A DNA stretch of 64,000 nucleotides from Macrolepiota albuminosa (GCA_027475525.1 JAMWFC010000053.1:992001-1056000), one strand, 5' to 3'; counted from the first letter of the stretch, positions 10,881 through 22,935 are shown. Numbers and translations: made by a program. Notes: generated from the sequence alone by a model not told the origin.

Positions 10881-11600
10881 GTCAAGACGGCAGTCACTCC
10901 TCGACGACCCTTGGTGACAACCGTTGCCGAGGTCGAGGACCTCGACGACGCGCTCCCCGGTTTTTCCGTTACCGTCGACTCTTTAGACACTGAAGACTCT
11001 CCTGCCGACACCATCGCTAACGCCACCTCTGTGGATCTAGTGGAGACCTATCTTAGGTCAGTAGACCATGGAGAGGACCCCGCCATCCTTACCGTCGCTC
11101 AAGAATCACACACTATTCGCTCAGTCACGCTAACTGTAGACAACAAGCACGAGGTAGAGGCAATTGTAGATAGCGGGTCTCAAATCATTTCTATGGCAGC
11201 CAAAGTCGCTAACGATTTGGGCCTCATTTATGACTCTACTGTGATACTAAACATGCAGAGCGCTAACAGTACGGTGGACCGATCCCTAGGCCTTGCCAAG
11301 AATGTGCCGTGCACCCTTGGCGACATTACATTTTACCTTCAGATACACATTTTACGCTCCCTAGCATACGACCTGCTACTTGGCAGACCCTTCGACGTCT
11401 TGGCACGATCAGTCATCAAGACAGTTACCGACGACGAGACGACATTAACAATTAGCGACCCCAATTCCGGAATCCGACGAACGGTGCCAACGTTCCCTAG
11501 GGGACAACGAAAAGGCGCCCGCGCTAAGCCCCCAGAGTTTACCAACCAGCACGCCAATGAGCCTCCCCACCGGTGTTTTCACAGACCATCGAGGAGGTGA
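10881..11600 (+). pseudogene. element A protease region
   Basis: This continues the gag frame after the TAA. The retropepsin active site is IVDSGSQIISMAAKVANDLG (about 11162-11220), followed by a flap region and DLLLGRPFDVL near the end. The retropepsin would cleave Gag-Pol. The frame ends at a TGA just after the TGTTTTC site, where the pol frame takes over in -1. It is separated from gag only by point damage. Confidence 0.75.
11574..11580 (+). promoter_or_regulatory. candidate -1 ribosomal frameshift site, element A
   Basis: TGTTTTC, read TGT TTT C in the gag-protease frame. The gag-protease frame stops 27 nt downstream and the pol frame is open in -1 across this point. The same heptamer, with the same frame relation, occurs in B (16773) and C (44075). 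Confidence 0.55.
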
Positions 11601-11930
11601 TTGGCGACGATCACGGAGATGTAGCACTAACGCTAGAATATGACCATTCAACTGGTCTTGTAAATGTTATGTCTACTGCCTTTCTTGACGAAGATGTTTT
11701 AACTACTTTACCCACTACCGACGCAGAGCTTCCCCAGAAAAATTAAAACATTACCGACTCCTCTCTTGCCTACTTGTACCTTACCGCTTCTGAATCCTTT
11801 CAGAATATTGCGTCTACCGATACGTATCTCACTACCCTTCCCAGAGCATCGTCTCCTGCCGTTCTTGGACTTGCCGCCCCTCAGGCTACAGTTCCCCTTT
11901 CCACATCTGTGTATAACCAAGCTAACACTC

Positions 11931-12084
11931 CCAAAAGGAAAGGGGTACAAGTTAAAAAGAAATATAAGCCAGTTGCGCTTAAAACAAAACCCATCGCTAC
12001 GCACTCTCCAAAAGGAAAGGGGTACAAGTTAAAAAGAAATATAAGCCAGTTGCGCTTAAAACAAAACCCATCGCTACGCACTCT
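11931..12084. repeat. 77-bp tandem duplication in A pol (likely assembly join)
   Basis: 11931-12007 repeated at 12008-12084; contains the GGGGTACAAGTTAAAAAG stretch twice. Confidence 0.9.
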
Positions 12085-12153
12085 CCCAAGACGTTTAGAA
12101 TCGAGCGCCAGATCATTGGCGACCCTCTTACCGACATACCAACCTTATCACCA

Positions 12154-12307
12154 AATCCGCCACCCTTTCAGCCCACAGGACGTTTTACCGCAGAGCGCCA
12201 GCAGCAGTTCGCCAAGGAGCACGACACAGGAATCCGCCACCCTTTCAGCCCACAGGACGTTTTACCGCAGAGCGCCAGCAGCAGTTCGCCAAGGAGCACG
12301 ACACAGG
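12154..12307. repeat. 77-bp tandem duplication in A pol (likely assembly join)
   Basis: 12154-12230 repeated at 12231-12307. Dropping one copy here and one at 11931 restores the A pol frame. Confidence 0.9.
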
Positions 12308-13002
12308 ATTTTTGACCAAAGATGAGTTGAACGTCCTTACCGATCTTGTCGCTAAGCAAGACAAAGCCTTTGCTTGGGAGGACTCGGAACGCGGCAGCCT
12401 CCGCACAGACTTCTTCCCGCCTGTTGTAATCCTGACCATCCCTCACGTGCCGTGGACTGAGCACAACCAACCTTTACCGCCTGGAATCGAAGCCGAGGTC
12501 TGCCAAATTATTAGGACCAAGATAAAGGCTGGCGTCTACGAGCCCTCAAACAGTTCTTACCGCTCCCGATGGTTTTGCGTCCTCAAAAAGAACGGCAATC
12601 TACGCATAGTTCACAGTCTTGAGCCGCTGAATAGAGTTACCATACGACACTCTGGCGTATCGCCTTTCCCTGATCACGTTGCCGAGTCCTTTGCCGGGCG
12701 CATTTGTGGCGCCACCCTTGACCTCTACGTTGGCTATGATGAATGTCTGATACACCCTTCTTCCCGTGACCTTACCACTTTTCAAACTCCATTTGGCACC
12801 TTGCGCCTAGTCACCTTACCGATGGGCTGGACAAACTCAGTCCCTATATTCCATGACGACATCACATTCATCCTCCAACCTGAGATACTGCACCATGTCC
12901 TTAGCTTCATTGATGACGTTGGCGTCAAAGGCCCCAAAGACTGGCGACTCGTAAACGGCTTACCGGCGACCCATCCCGAAAACTCCAACATTTGCTTAGC
13001 GC

Positions 13003-14045
13003 TGATAGGCTTCTACTTGGACTGAGCGCATCAAGGGACATTATAGGCCGACCAACACTTGACACACTAAAGGCTCTAGCGACCAGCCTTGGGTACAGAG
13101 CAGCCCTAGCGCGGGCGCTCTATGGCAAGACTTATCCATTCATTTCAATCACCAGTATCAGCCCCTCAGCGCACTCCACTCAGTTACTTTGAAGACCAAG
13201 AAGACTCAGGACTCATAGCGCTAGCATAACGGTGGGAGGGGACTCTGACCAAACCCCAATCAGTACTGGAAGGAGTTAGCAATTGGCGCTGTCAATCACC
13301 GAGGCACCTCAATCAGAAGTCTAAAAGAATCAATGACGATGAGACAGGATACACGCAGACCCGACATTTAAATCTATCAAAAGATGGTACAATGTTTAGT
13401 GCCGGAATTAGCGCTCACGGCATCTGTCGAGGATTCCCCGACCATACCCCGGGATGGCATGGCCAATTAAATTACATCAAAAAGTGAGCAAACTCGTACC
13501 ACTTCTAAGTAGTTTTAGAGTCGCCGTTGGTCGCCGTCACCCATGTGCTGCAGGTCGCCGTTGACAGGTGGCCGTTAGCTACAGTCACGAAGGGAGGCGC
13601 TAATTGGTAGCGCCGTCAATGGACTTATTTTGGAAATAATGTAGCGCATAGTATAAAAACTAGCTACTTGCCATGTATATAACAACGAATCGTAACCTCT
13701 TGAGCACCCAGTTACACTTAGCGTTCAAATCGCGCTAGCGTTGCCTGACTTTGCCACCAAGTTCGGCGCTAGCTTTGTCTATCTTGTCTTCGTCGTTTAC
13801 GGTGCCACCTACGGGCACGCTACGCTGTGCTATTCGTTTATTTCTCTATAACTTCTCCTAAACTACGACGCTTACTACTTGCTAGGTAGCACCTGAGGCG
13901 CTACCGTCTAGCACACCGTCCTACCACCTCTGCTCGAGCACACCGGGACCCTGCCAGGACTCCTCACAAACCCGTACGCCAGGCGCTGGAGACGGCGTTG
14001 TACTGCGTATACGTCCAGCGCACCCAACCACAGTTGGTGTCATCA
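13003..14045 (+). repeat. element B 5' LTR
   Basis: Begins TGATAGGCTTCTACTTGG and ends GTTGGTGTCATCA. It shares the TGATAGG start and TCATCA end with the A and C LTRs, but the body differs, so B is a separate subfamily. A TATAAAAAC box lies near 13650. Confidence 0.9.
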
Positions 14046-14047
14046 TT

Positions 14048-14064
14048 TTGGAGCCCACTGCAAG
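14048..14064 (+). other. element B primer-binding site candidate
   Basis: TTGGAGCCCACTGCAAG lies just after the 5' LTR and matches the position and most bases of the A and C sites. Confidence 0.45.
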
Positions 14065-15148
14065 GGGTTCTATTGAGGCAGAATTCCACCGGAAACTCGA
14101 GCCCAGCGACAGCGCCGCCTCCTATTGGAGAGCGCGTTTGAACAAACCTTAACTGAGTCACCACACTTACCAGGCGCGCTACTGAGGCAGACTTTAGATC
14201 AGGAACTTGAAGCCACTCCAGATAGCTTGGCTGAAAGCTTCTTCCCATTTTCCCGACCGTTCAAATACTTAGCAGGTGAAAACCATACACCGCTTACTCC
14301 TTTGGAAGAGCTGTCTAGGTCATTATCGCCAGAACCTAGCGACTCAGAGTTACCCGAGCCAGTACCGACTACGACCACGCCAAGCGAAACTACCACTAAC
14401 ACTACTATTCCCACCACGACGTCGACGCCAGCTAGTATGGAGCAGGCAAACACACCACGTATGCCGCCAAGAAACCACTTCTCATCGCCAAAATAGGACG
14501 AGACGAAACCTCGCGAGCTAACACAGTATTTCCGAGAATTGGAATATTTATTACGCGACTGCTGAGTCACCAACAACACACAAATGAAAGAATACGCCGC
14601 CAGATACGTTTCCTACGATACCGCGGAATCCTGGACGAGACTGGATGAGTTTCAAGGATTAACACGAGAGGCCGTACCAAGGTCGTATACCTATGAGGAA
14701 TGGAAAAAGGCGATCATTAAACTATATCCAGGCGCTGAAGAATCCACGCGCTATACCGTCCTTGAAATCCAGAAACTGGTACAGGATACCTTCGCAACGG
14801 GCATTTATATGCTAGGCACGCTATCTACTTATTATCGAGATTTCCAGCGAATTGCAAGATGGCTAGTACAGAATGGCAAACTCTACAGGAATGAGGAACG
14901 GCGCTTGTTTCAACAAGGCATTCCAACGTCACTATGGACTCGTATAGCTCGTCGCTTAGAAATTCTTAAGTCCGACCACCATCCTGAGGAACCCTACGAT
15001 ATAGAAGACATTTTTGAAGCAGGTAAATGGATACTGAAAGGCACGGATACTGGCATCCCCTTCCAGCGACCCTCTAGTACTGATAACAGAGGAAAGGTGC
15101 CACCTGTTGCGGCGCCAGCACCTAGCGCGACTAACAATCAGGGAGGTT

Positions 15149-15302
15149 TTGTCAAGAAGGAGGATCTGGAAAACGCAGTCAACACGGCCGTCGCAAACGT
15201 TATGAGCAAATTGGAAACGTTAATCTTGTCAAGAAGGAGGATCTGGAAAACGCAGTCAACACGGCCGTCGCAAACGTTATGAGCAAATTGGAAACGTTAA
15301 TC
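15149..15302. repeat. 77-bp tandem duplication in B gag (likely assembly join)
   Basis: 15149-15225 repeated at 15226-15302; dropping one copy rejoins the gag frame. Confidence 0.92.
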
Positions 15303-16772
15303 TCAACTAGCCTTAATGCGCCACGAGGTAATATGCAATCCGGCCCTTGTCACTTCTGTGGTGAGGCAGGACATACGATGACTCGCGGACGCTGCGCTAT
15401 CCTCGAACAATATCTACGCCAAGGAAGAGTGCGCCGAGGCGCCGACGGGAAAATAGTCCTATCCTCCGGCGCTAACATCCCTCTATATCCTGAGCACCGA
15501 ACCTTCCAGGGACGAATTGATGAATGGCACCGACGGAACCCTGGGAACTTAGCGACGGGCAATCTCAATAGTACGGCCGCAACGGAGGCAGAAACAACTC
15601 CACAACAGGCGCTAATCCATGAAGTACTCCAGCTTAACGCTGTTAGCGAGCGACCGACGTTGTCACGAGAGGAGAGGATCGAGACGTTGGAAAGGGAGCT
15701 AAAGTCGCTAAAAAATCAGGTTTTCGATGGTGTAGAGATTAAAAAGAGCAAGCAACCGTTGAAAGACTATAGGCCCTCAGGCGCTACGTCAGATCCAGCA
15801 CCCGCAAAGCCTGCGAATCCCAGCATCAACGACGACACACCCGATACGGCCAAAGCCTCAGCTAGCACGGAACCACCATTACACCCGTATTCAGGACTTG
15901 CCGGTAACTACGCTCTGCCTATCAATCGAAACTTTGGGGCGCCAGACAAGCCAGCAGGAGGCTACCGACCAACGGCACCAATCTACGACATAGAAAAATC
16001 TAAGCAAGTATTCGATCGTATTATGAAGAGTCAAGTCACGATGTCGGTAGGGGAGCTATGCAGTGTGGCGCCAGACGTCAGGAATCAGATGCGTACAGCG
16101 GTAACCCCTCGACGGAACGTAGCTAACAATGTAACGGCGGTGGACGAATGCGACGACGCGCTACCTGGATTCGCGTACATAACCGAGACGGTCGCGTCGG
16201 AAATCAAAGAAGAGGCCGCGCCACCCAAAGAAGCTACGTCCATTGACCCGGTCGAAACTTACCTTAAGTCGCTAAGATCTAGCAACGATCCCGCCGTCCT
16301 CACTGTAGCCCAAGACTCTCATGCGATTCGCTCGATTATGTTGACAGTTGATGGAAAAAGCGAGATAGAATCTATTGTGGACAGCGGATCACAGATTATT
16401 TCAATGGCTGCCGACGTCGCTAACGAGCTTGGCATCATTTACGACCCGACCATCATTCTTAATATGCAAAGCGCTAACGGCACTATTGATTGATCCTTGG
16501 GAATGGCTCGTAACGTGCCATGCGCTGTTGGCGATCTTATGTTTTACCTTCAAATACACATTCTTAGATCGCCTGCGTACGACTTATTATTAGGGAGGCC
16601 CTTCGACGTCTTAGCCCGATCAGTAGTCAAGACGACGTCTGAAGACAAAACGACGCTAACTATTAGCGACCCTAACTCAGGCGTCAGAAGAACGGTACCA
16701 ACGTTTCCACGGGGGAAATTCCAGAAACCGGGACCGAGAAAGCGACCTTACGTTAGCGACAACCCTTGCGAG

Positions 16773-16779
16773 TGTTTTC
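16773..16779 (+). promoter_or_regulatory. candidate -1 ribosomal frameshift site, element B
   Basis: TGTTTTC in the same frame context as in A and C (TGT TTT then -1 to TTT TCC). The surrounding gene is clearly diverged from A, so conservation of both the heptamer and the overlap is notable. Confidence 0.6.
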
Positions 16780-19700
16780 CGGCACCATCGAGGAGATGAG
16801 TGATGAGGATCATGGAGATGAAGCGCTTATCTTGGACTATAACCATCGGACTGGGCAAGTAAACTTTATATCCTATACCCCTTTAGCCCATGAAATCTTG
16901 AATTCTTCTTCGTCGCTTACTAGTGACGCGTTATCCTACTTATACCTCACTGCGTCAGATATTACTGAAAACCTTTCAACAGACACTTATTTCGTTTCTA
17001 CTCCCGACTCTAAAGAACCTTTGATATCAGGTTTCGCTAGAAACCATGACTCTATTTATAATACGTTTGCTAACAATAGTACCCCTAAGCGCAAAGGGGT
17101 TCAGGTCAAGAAGAAATATAAACCTGTAGCGCTTAAAACGAAACCGGTAGCGAGCGCCGTACCCGAGGAATTTCGCATCGAAAGAAAAATAATAGGCGAC
17201 CCTTTGGCTACCCTGCCAAAACTCGACCCAAATCCACTACCCTTCGAACCAACGGGACGATTTACAGAAGAACGAAAGGCGCTATTTCTTAGCGCCCACG
17301 ATACCGGCTTCCTCTCGACGGAGGAGATGAACGTATTAGTCGACATCATGCAAAAACAGAATGAGGCTTTTGCATGGGAGGACTCAGAACGCGGTAAACT
17401 TAGAACTGACTTCTTTCCACCAGTGGTTATACCGACAATACTGCACGTACCCTGGACTGAGCATAACCGACCCATACCCCCAGGCATCGAAGCCGAAGTC
17501 TGCCAAATTATTCGCTCCAAGATAGCGGCAGGTGTATACAAGCCTTCTAATTTGGCCTACCGCTCGAGGTGGTTCTGCGTACTAAAGAAAAACGGGAAGC
17601 TACGTATAGTTCACAGCCTAGAACCGCTAAACAAAGTCACCATTTGTCATTCAGGGGTACCGCCATTTCCCGATCACGTCGCTGAATCTTTCGCGGGACG
17701 AATATGTGGCGCTACCCTGGATTTGTACGTAGGCTATGACGAGCGCTTAATCCATCCTTCCTCTCGCGACTTGACGACATTTCAAACACCGTTTGGGGCG
17801 CTACGACTAGTCACACTTCCTATGGGATGGACAAACTCGGTACCGATATTTCACGATGATATTACGTTTATCCTACAGCCCGAAATACCTCACCATGTGC
17901 TCAGCTTCATAGACGACGTAGGAGTTAAAGGCCCGAAGGATTGGCGATTGGTAGATGGCAAGCCCGAAGTTCACCCAGAAAATCCTAATATTCGTATGGC
18001 GCTATGGGACTTCTTTCAACTGGTTAACCGAGTACTTCAGCGCATGAAGTATTGTGGCGGGACGTTTTCGGGGCACAAGCTCGTTCTTTGCGCACCGCAG
18101 TTTAAAATTTTGGGGCACGTTTGCACGCCAGAAGGCAGGGTTCCAGAAAAGAGCCGATTAGCGCTGTTGGAGAAATGGGGGATCTGTCATAACCTCTCAG
18201 AAGTTTGCGCGTTCTTGGGCACTGTAGGGGTGCTGCGCATGTTCATACACCATTTTTCTCATCGCGCAAACGCCCTTAATCGCCTAACCCGTTCGGCACT
18301 GTAGGGGTGCTGCGCATGTTCATACACCATTTTTCTCATCGCGCAAACGCCCTTAATCGCCTAACCCGTTCAGGGGTCCCTTTCGAATTCGGACCCGATC
18401 AAATCAATGCTCAGAAGGACTTAGTAAAGGCACTACAGGAAGCGAAACCATTGGTACCCATTGACTATACTACCGCCGATCCCGTTATACCTGCTGTTGA
18501 CACATCATATATCGCCGTTGGCTTCTTCTTATGCCAGTGTGATAGCGCGAACCGGAAGATCAGGCGCTACAATCGCTTCGGATCGATTACCCTTAACGAC
18601 CGAGAATCGCGCTACAGTCAGCCCAAGCTAGAGTTATATGGCTTGTTTCAATCGTTTCAGGCGCTGCGCATGTACCTCATTGGGGTACAAAATCTCATTG
18701 TCGAAGTCAACGCACGATACATCAAAGGAATGCTTCAGAACCCTGATATTCAACCGTCGGCCAGTATGAACCGCTGGGTAGTAGCGATATTAATGTTTCA
18801 CTTCGAGTTAGTACACGTCAGAAGTGCATTCCACGGGCTGGACGGATTATCTAGGCGACCCAGACAACCGGAAGATGAAGCGCTAGACGATAGCGACAAC
18901 GATGTATTTGACGACTGGATCGATCGATTGCATGGTTTCATGCATATCATTCAGCTGCCTATTCCGGCGCTTCGCGAAGACCAACCAGTTTCAAATTGGC
19001 TTCACCCTATTGTTCCGTACCAGCCCCGACCATATCAGGCGTCATCAACTTTTTACACGGCCAGTATCTATAACGTCGCTAAGCCATCTAACGATCTAAA
19101 GATAGTCGAGGAACCAAGACCCTTGCGAGAAGACAGTCAGAACCTGCCATATTCGGCGGTACCTCGAAGCGCCAAAGCTAAGTCAGAAGATCAGCGAGTG
19201 GACCAGGTTAGGAAGTGGCTACAGGATTTGCGACGACCATCAGACCTTACGGATACGGAATACGCCACCTTCATTCGATATGCGACAACTTTCTTTATGG
19301 TGGAAAACCGACTTTGGCGACGAAATAGAGATGGCGCCCATAAACTAGTAATCAAACCGGATAATCGAGTTAGGATTCTACGCGCTATGCATGATGACTT
19401 GGGACACCGAGGACTCTATGCGACAAGGGCGAACCTTTTGGAGCGCTTTTGGTGGCCGCAAGTTAGCGCCAATATCACGTGGTATATTTGCACTTGTCAT
19501 CTCTGTCAAATTCAGCAGACACGTCAGGTTCTAATTCCCCCAACAGTAGCGACTCCCGCGCCGTTATTCGGAAAAATATATATCGACACCATGCACATGC
19601 CCAAGTCAGGGCGCTACAAGTATATCATTCAAGGAAGGTGTTCCTTGGTACATTGGCCGGAGTTCCGTATGCTCCAGCGGGAAAATACAGACGCTATAGC

Positions 19701-20553
19701 TAAGTGGCTTTTTGAGGACGTTATCTGCCGATGGGGAGCCCTTCACGAGATCGTCACAGACAACGGAGCGCCAATAGTTAAGGCGCTCACTTATCTTGCC
19801 AAGAAATACAACATACAACACATCCGAGTCTCAGGATACAATAAACGTGCTAATGGAATCGTAGAAAGGCCTCATTTCGATGTTCGACAAGCGCTATTCA
19901 AGGCGGTCGACGGCGACGAAAGTCGCTGGAGCGAGGCGACTTATTCGGTCTTCTGGTCGGAGCGGGTTACCGTACGAAAGAGGATGGGCTGCTCTCCCTA
20001 CTATGCGGCAACTGGCACCCACCCCTTGCTACCTGCGGACGTGGTGGAAGCGACGTACCTACAACCCCCACCAAACTCAATACTGTCCTCTACCAACATG
20101 ATCGCTAGATGCGCTATAGACTTACAACAACGCATGGAGGATCTCGAGCGCTTACACGAGGTAGTATTTCAGGCTAGACGACAAGCTGCGCTACGATTTG
20201 AGACCGAGCATAGCGCCACGATCTGAGACTACAACTTCACAACTGGCGCCCTAGTACTAATGCGCAACTCCAAGATCGAAGTTACTCATAACAAAAAGAT
20301 GCGGCCTCGGTATCTGGGACCCCTAATTGTGGTTTCCCGCAATCAGGGATGCGCATACGTACTCTGCGAGTTGGACGGCTCAGTTTTGCATCGACCAGTA
20401 GCGGTGTTCCGACTCATTCCCTACTTAGCACGCGAACACATTTCACTGCCTTTATCGGCGCTAGATGTTGACACTGCTAAACTTCGAGAGCTAGAGGAGA
20501 CCGAACTTGTGGACGATGACGAAGTCGCACCAGAAGAAGAAACCGATCAGTAA
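16775..20553 (+). pseudogene. pol: element B pol (RT, RNase H, integrase), nearly intact
   Basis: RT: GATLDLYVGYDERLIHPSSR, LPMGWTNSVPIFHDDIT and SFIDDVGVKGP. RNase H-like: VDTSYIAVGFFL, QPKLELYGL, VEVNARYIKGML, DGLSRRP. Integrase: HHCC finger (HDDLGHRGLY, CTCHLCQIQ), first catalytic Asp in IYIDTMHMP, second in IVTDNGAP, Glu in NGIVERPHF. The frame is open apart from the 77-bp duplication at 18218-18371, whose removal rejoins it, and one TGA at 20224-20226 (CGA-type). It ends in an acidic tail at 20553. Of the three family-1 copies, B has the best-preserved integrase catalytic triad. Confidence 0.85.
18218..18371. repeat. 77-bp tandem duplication in B pol (likely assembly join)
   Basis: 18218-18294 repeated at 18295-18371; dropping one copy rejoins the RT frame. 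Confidence 0.92.
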
Positions 20554-20690
20554 TAGGATCCGAAGGGGAAAGGCGCTAGACCTTAGCACCTTGCACCTTA
20601 CTTATGAATGGAACAACAACGCATTGAATTTCATACTATACAATACTATACAGGGCTATGGATCTGGCAATAATTGATCTATGGGCTACT
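20554..20690. other. element B spacer after pol
   Basis: AT-rich, with the repeated words CATACTATACAATACTATACAG also seen in similar form after pol in A and C. No gene is seen. Confidence 0.4.
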
Positions 20691-21479
20691 TTACGTTCTA
20701 CGGCGAGGACCCCTGACAAATCCCTCAGAGCGACGGGGGTGCTGTCTGCGGCGGAGATGCGCAGGAGAAGGAGGCGGTGCAGGGGGAAGAATAGGCGACG
20801 GAGTAGAGGGAAAGGTCCCCGGAGGAAAGGTGGAGAAGCCGGGAGGAGATTCATTGGTGGGAGCAGGCGGCGCTCCAGCGCGAATGGTGGAGGAGCCGGT
20901 GGGAGATTCGTTTATGGGAGCAGGCGGCGCTCCAGCTCCGAAGCGAAAGGTGAAGGAACCGGGTGGAGACTCATGTATGGGGGCAGGAGGCGCTCCCGCT
21001 CCGAAGCGAGGAGCTAGAGGCGTAAACGGTATGATGACGCGCTGAAGCGTGGCGGCACGAACTTCGTCGTCAATCAGGTCCGGCAAGGGCAACCACTTCA
21101 AAGTCTGAAGCTGGGGGTCAGCAAACCTGAACGTAGGAGCGGGAAAAGAAGAGGAACTAACAACATTATCCGTTTCGAGGAGTAGGTACTCCAAGCTTTT
21201 TGTGCTACCCGAAACAGGAGGCTGGAAGGACACGTAAGACGGTACTTGATCACCCTGACGACAGAAACTTACCGCGTTGGGATGCTGTTCGGACTCCACG
21301 AGCCACTCCTGGGCCATAGCCAGAAGTAACCGGTAGCGCCGAATCAGGGTAAGGATATTTCCGTTATGGTGTCGGATACCGCCTGGAGGCAGTCGAGCAA
21401 AGAACATCTCGAGGCGATCTAAAACCTCGGGACGAGGGACGGAGGTGATGTCTTCGAGAAAGAAAGAGGGAGTAGGCAT
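20691..21479 (-). CDS. antisense gene aORF2 of element B, 262-residue protein of unknown function
   Basis: A single open frame with its ATG at 21477-21479. The N-terminal part (VLDRLEMFFARLPPGGI, then LIRRYRLLLAMAQEWLVE) is helical and resembles exon 1 of aORF1 and aORF3 in pattern: a hydrophobic helix, a PP.GI-type turn, then a second helix ending in Trp. The C-terminal half has four imperfect repeats around GAGAPPAPINESPTGS, followed by an Arg-rich tail. A near-77-bp duplication (21409-21562, two mismatches) repeats the start codon region, so the true upstream sequence is uncertain. No catalytic motif is recognised. Its strand and place match the other antisense genes; expression is unproven. 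Confidence 0.55.
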   Translation of the reverse strand: MPTPSFFLEDITSVPRPEVLDRLEMFFARLPPGGIRHHNGNILTLIRRYRLLLAMAQEWLVESEQHPNAVSFCRQGDQVPSYVSFQPPVSGSTKSLEYLLLETDNVVSSSSFPAPTFRFADPQLQTLKWLPLPDLIDDEVRAATLQRVIIPFTPLAPRFGAGAPPAPIHESPPGSFTFRFGAGAPPAPINESPTGSSTIRAGAPPAPTNESPPGFSTFPPGTFPSTPSPILPPAPPPSPAHLRRRQHPRRSEGFVRGPRRRT

Positions 21480-21562
21480 TCCGAATCGAGGTGATCTAAA
21501 ACCTCGGGATGAGGGACGGAGGTGATGTCTTCGAGAAAGAAAGAGGGAGTAGGCATTCCGAA
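21409..21562. repeat. 77-bp tandem duplication with two mismatches at the aORF2 start
   Basis: 21409-21485 against 21486-21562, with CGATCT/TGATCT and GGACG/GGATG differences, as if two near-identical contigs were joined. Confidence 0.8.
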
Positions 21563-22026
21563 AAACTTAACAACGCTAGGCCCGGAAATCTCAAATATAT
21601 ACCTAGCAACATTATGCAGGGTCGAAGGGACTTAGGAAACAGAACTTATGCGGCACAATCACGAGGACGCGACAACAACGATGTATTTCATATAACTACG
21701 GCAAAAGAAGCAAAAAGCTGGGAATATGTTAGGCCGGTGGCGCTGCGAAGAAGATGGGATCGCCTCACTCAAACAATAAGGGGGGGGGAAAAAGCTGGGA
21801 ATATGTTAGGCCGGTGGTGCTGCGAAGAAGATGGGATCGCCTCACTCAAACAATAAGGGGGGGGGGAGAAAAACAACACGCGACAGGTCAAGAAGGGCCG
21901 AACCAAGAAATGTGCTTGCTAACAACCGTCGGCCCCTCGAGGGGACCACGAAAGAGACGAGCGCCGGTATACTTGCGAGGGGACTAGGAGAAAAGAGCCG
22001 TTAGACACGGAAGGAGAGGTGATGGC
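21480..22026. other. region between aORF2 and aORF3
   Basis: G-rich DNA with two tandem 77-bp duplications (21409-21562 and 21712-21865) and runs of G. I see no gene. It may hold the aORF2 promoter or the aORF3 terminator. Confidence 0.4.
21712..21865. repeat. 77-bp tandem duplication, one mismatch, between aORF2 and aORF3
   Basis: 21712-21788 against 21789-21865; GGCGCTG and GGTGCTG differ. Confidence 0.85.
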
Positions 22027-22409
22027 TCAGTTACTAACCAGGTAATAGCTTTCCTCCATCAAAAGTTGAAGACGATCCACCATGTCTTCGGTGGCGATTT
22101 CCTGGATTTGGGCGACTGTCAGAAGGAATGCGCCAAGAATAGCAAGACACGCACATGGAAAGCCTGACTCCAAGTAGCCTCTGTACCAAAACGCATTAAC
22201 GGGGACGCATCTCCCCAAATTTCACAAGCAGCCCGCAGAAGCCGACAGCAACGACCCAACTCGACTACTTTGTCGGCCAACTTAGGAATACCCTCGGGAG
22301 GGTAATGGTGAAAGAACGAGGTGGCCCGGTCCAGAAAAGTGGGAGGGTCCATGGTAACATAGGCGCGATCACAGCTTTGAGTCCACACGCAACCAGACGG
22401 GGTGGCCAT
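22027..22409 (-). CDS. antisense gene aORF3 of element B, two exons, 103 residues
   Basis: Exon 1 is 22409-22187 (ATG at 22407-22409, 223 nt). The intron 22186-22116 starts GTACAG and ends TGACAG. Exon 2 is 22115-22027 and ends at TGA. The join is phase 1 and gives MRF, then VAQIQEIATEDMVDRLQ. The protein is mostly helical: FLDRATSFFHHYPPEGIPKL, CCRLLRAACEIWGD, and an amphipathic C-terminus. It shares the helix-PP.GI-helix pattern of aORF1 exon 1. A decayed homologue is readable at 2893-2684, so this gene is an old part of the family, not a one-off. Function unknown; splicing is inferred from frame continuity. Confidence 0.6.
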
Positions 22410-22756
22410 CGCGAAGACTGATGGAATCGAGTTGATGCATAAGTAATTTATAGGACACGGGAAGTGTTTCGATTAGCGACAGCGTGGGAGGTCTTTTCTC
22501 AAGGAGCCAGGACCCTAACAGGAGCGCTAGCCAATCAAAAGTGTTTAACTTATTCTGGGCCCCTCCAAAAAGGGAATCGACATTCGATGTTCAGCGCTTA
22601 CTCACAACCGCGCTAAACGGGCATAAGCGATCACTGGTTTTCTATTTCTTTATACGCGCTACTTCTTACATGGATCCGCTTATTTATTTCCAGACAGCTC
22701 CTATTTTCTACTTAGGCTGGCGCGGTAATGGCTATTGGACCGCGTCGGCAAAGGGG

Positions 22757-22802
22757 TTTTTGCGCTGTGATGATCTACTGAGCGTTTCCCCTTTTTACTT
22801 AT
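22757..22802. other. conserved non-coding block between pol and aORF1
   Basis: GGGTTTTTGCGCTGTGATG, then ATCTACTGAGCGTTTCCCC. Close matches occur at 29441-29485 in A, 48041-48085 in C and in decayed form near 3280. In each it lies shortly before the aORF1 3' end. It could be a 3' processing signal for one or both converging transcripts. Confidence 0.45.
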
Positions 22803-22935
22803 TTTTCTTTTGATTACTTACAAACTGACGATTTGAAGCCAAGGGAGGCGTTTATTTTTAGTATCACACACACTACAAAGTTCGTATCAAAAGGCAAAAG
22901 TCCATAAAAGTTTAAAAGCGCTAAGGGGTCGGCAA

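Larger units (their letters stand above)
11576..13002 (+). pseudogene. pol: element A pol, first part (RT, interrupted by element B)
   Basis: From the -1 frame the protein runs TIEEVIGDDHGD and then the fingers and palm of the RT: VPWTEHNQPLPPGIEAEV, YRSRWFCVLKKNGNLRIVHS, GATLDLYVGYDE, LVTLPMGWTNSVPIFHDDIT and SFIDDVGVKGPKDW (the catalytic D-D pair). It ends NSNICLA at the element B insertion and continues at 26802. A TAA near 11742 is a real stop. Two 77-bp duplications (11931-12084 and 12154-12307) shift the frame as written, and dropping one copy of each restores it. Confidence 0.8.
14125..16799 (+). pseudogene. gag: element B gag-protease
   Basis: The conserved start is ATG 14437 (then RMPPRNHFSSPK); the frame is open upstream to 14125 or beyond without ATG. 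The capsid blocks match A, followed by the zinc knuckle CHFCGEAGHTMTRGRC (about 15349-15396), a linker, and the retropepsin site IVDSGSQIISMAADVANELG (about 16373-16430), then LLLGRPFDVLARSV. Damage: TGG to TAG at about 14494, TGA near 14563, TGA near 16492. A 77-bp duplication (15149-15302) shifts frame as written and its removal rejoins the two halves. The frame ends at 16797-16799, after the frameshift site. Confidence 0.82.

Noticed and set aside
14125..14496. Gag of B starting at 14125
   Set aside because: There is no ATG at that place; the conserved start shared with A and C is the ATG at 14437.
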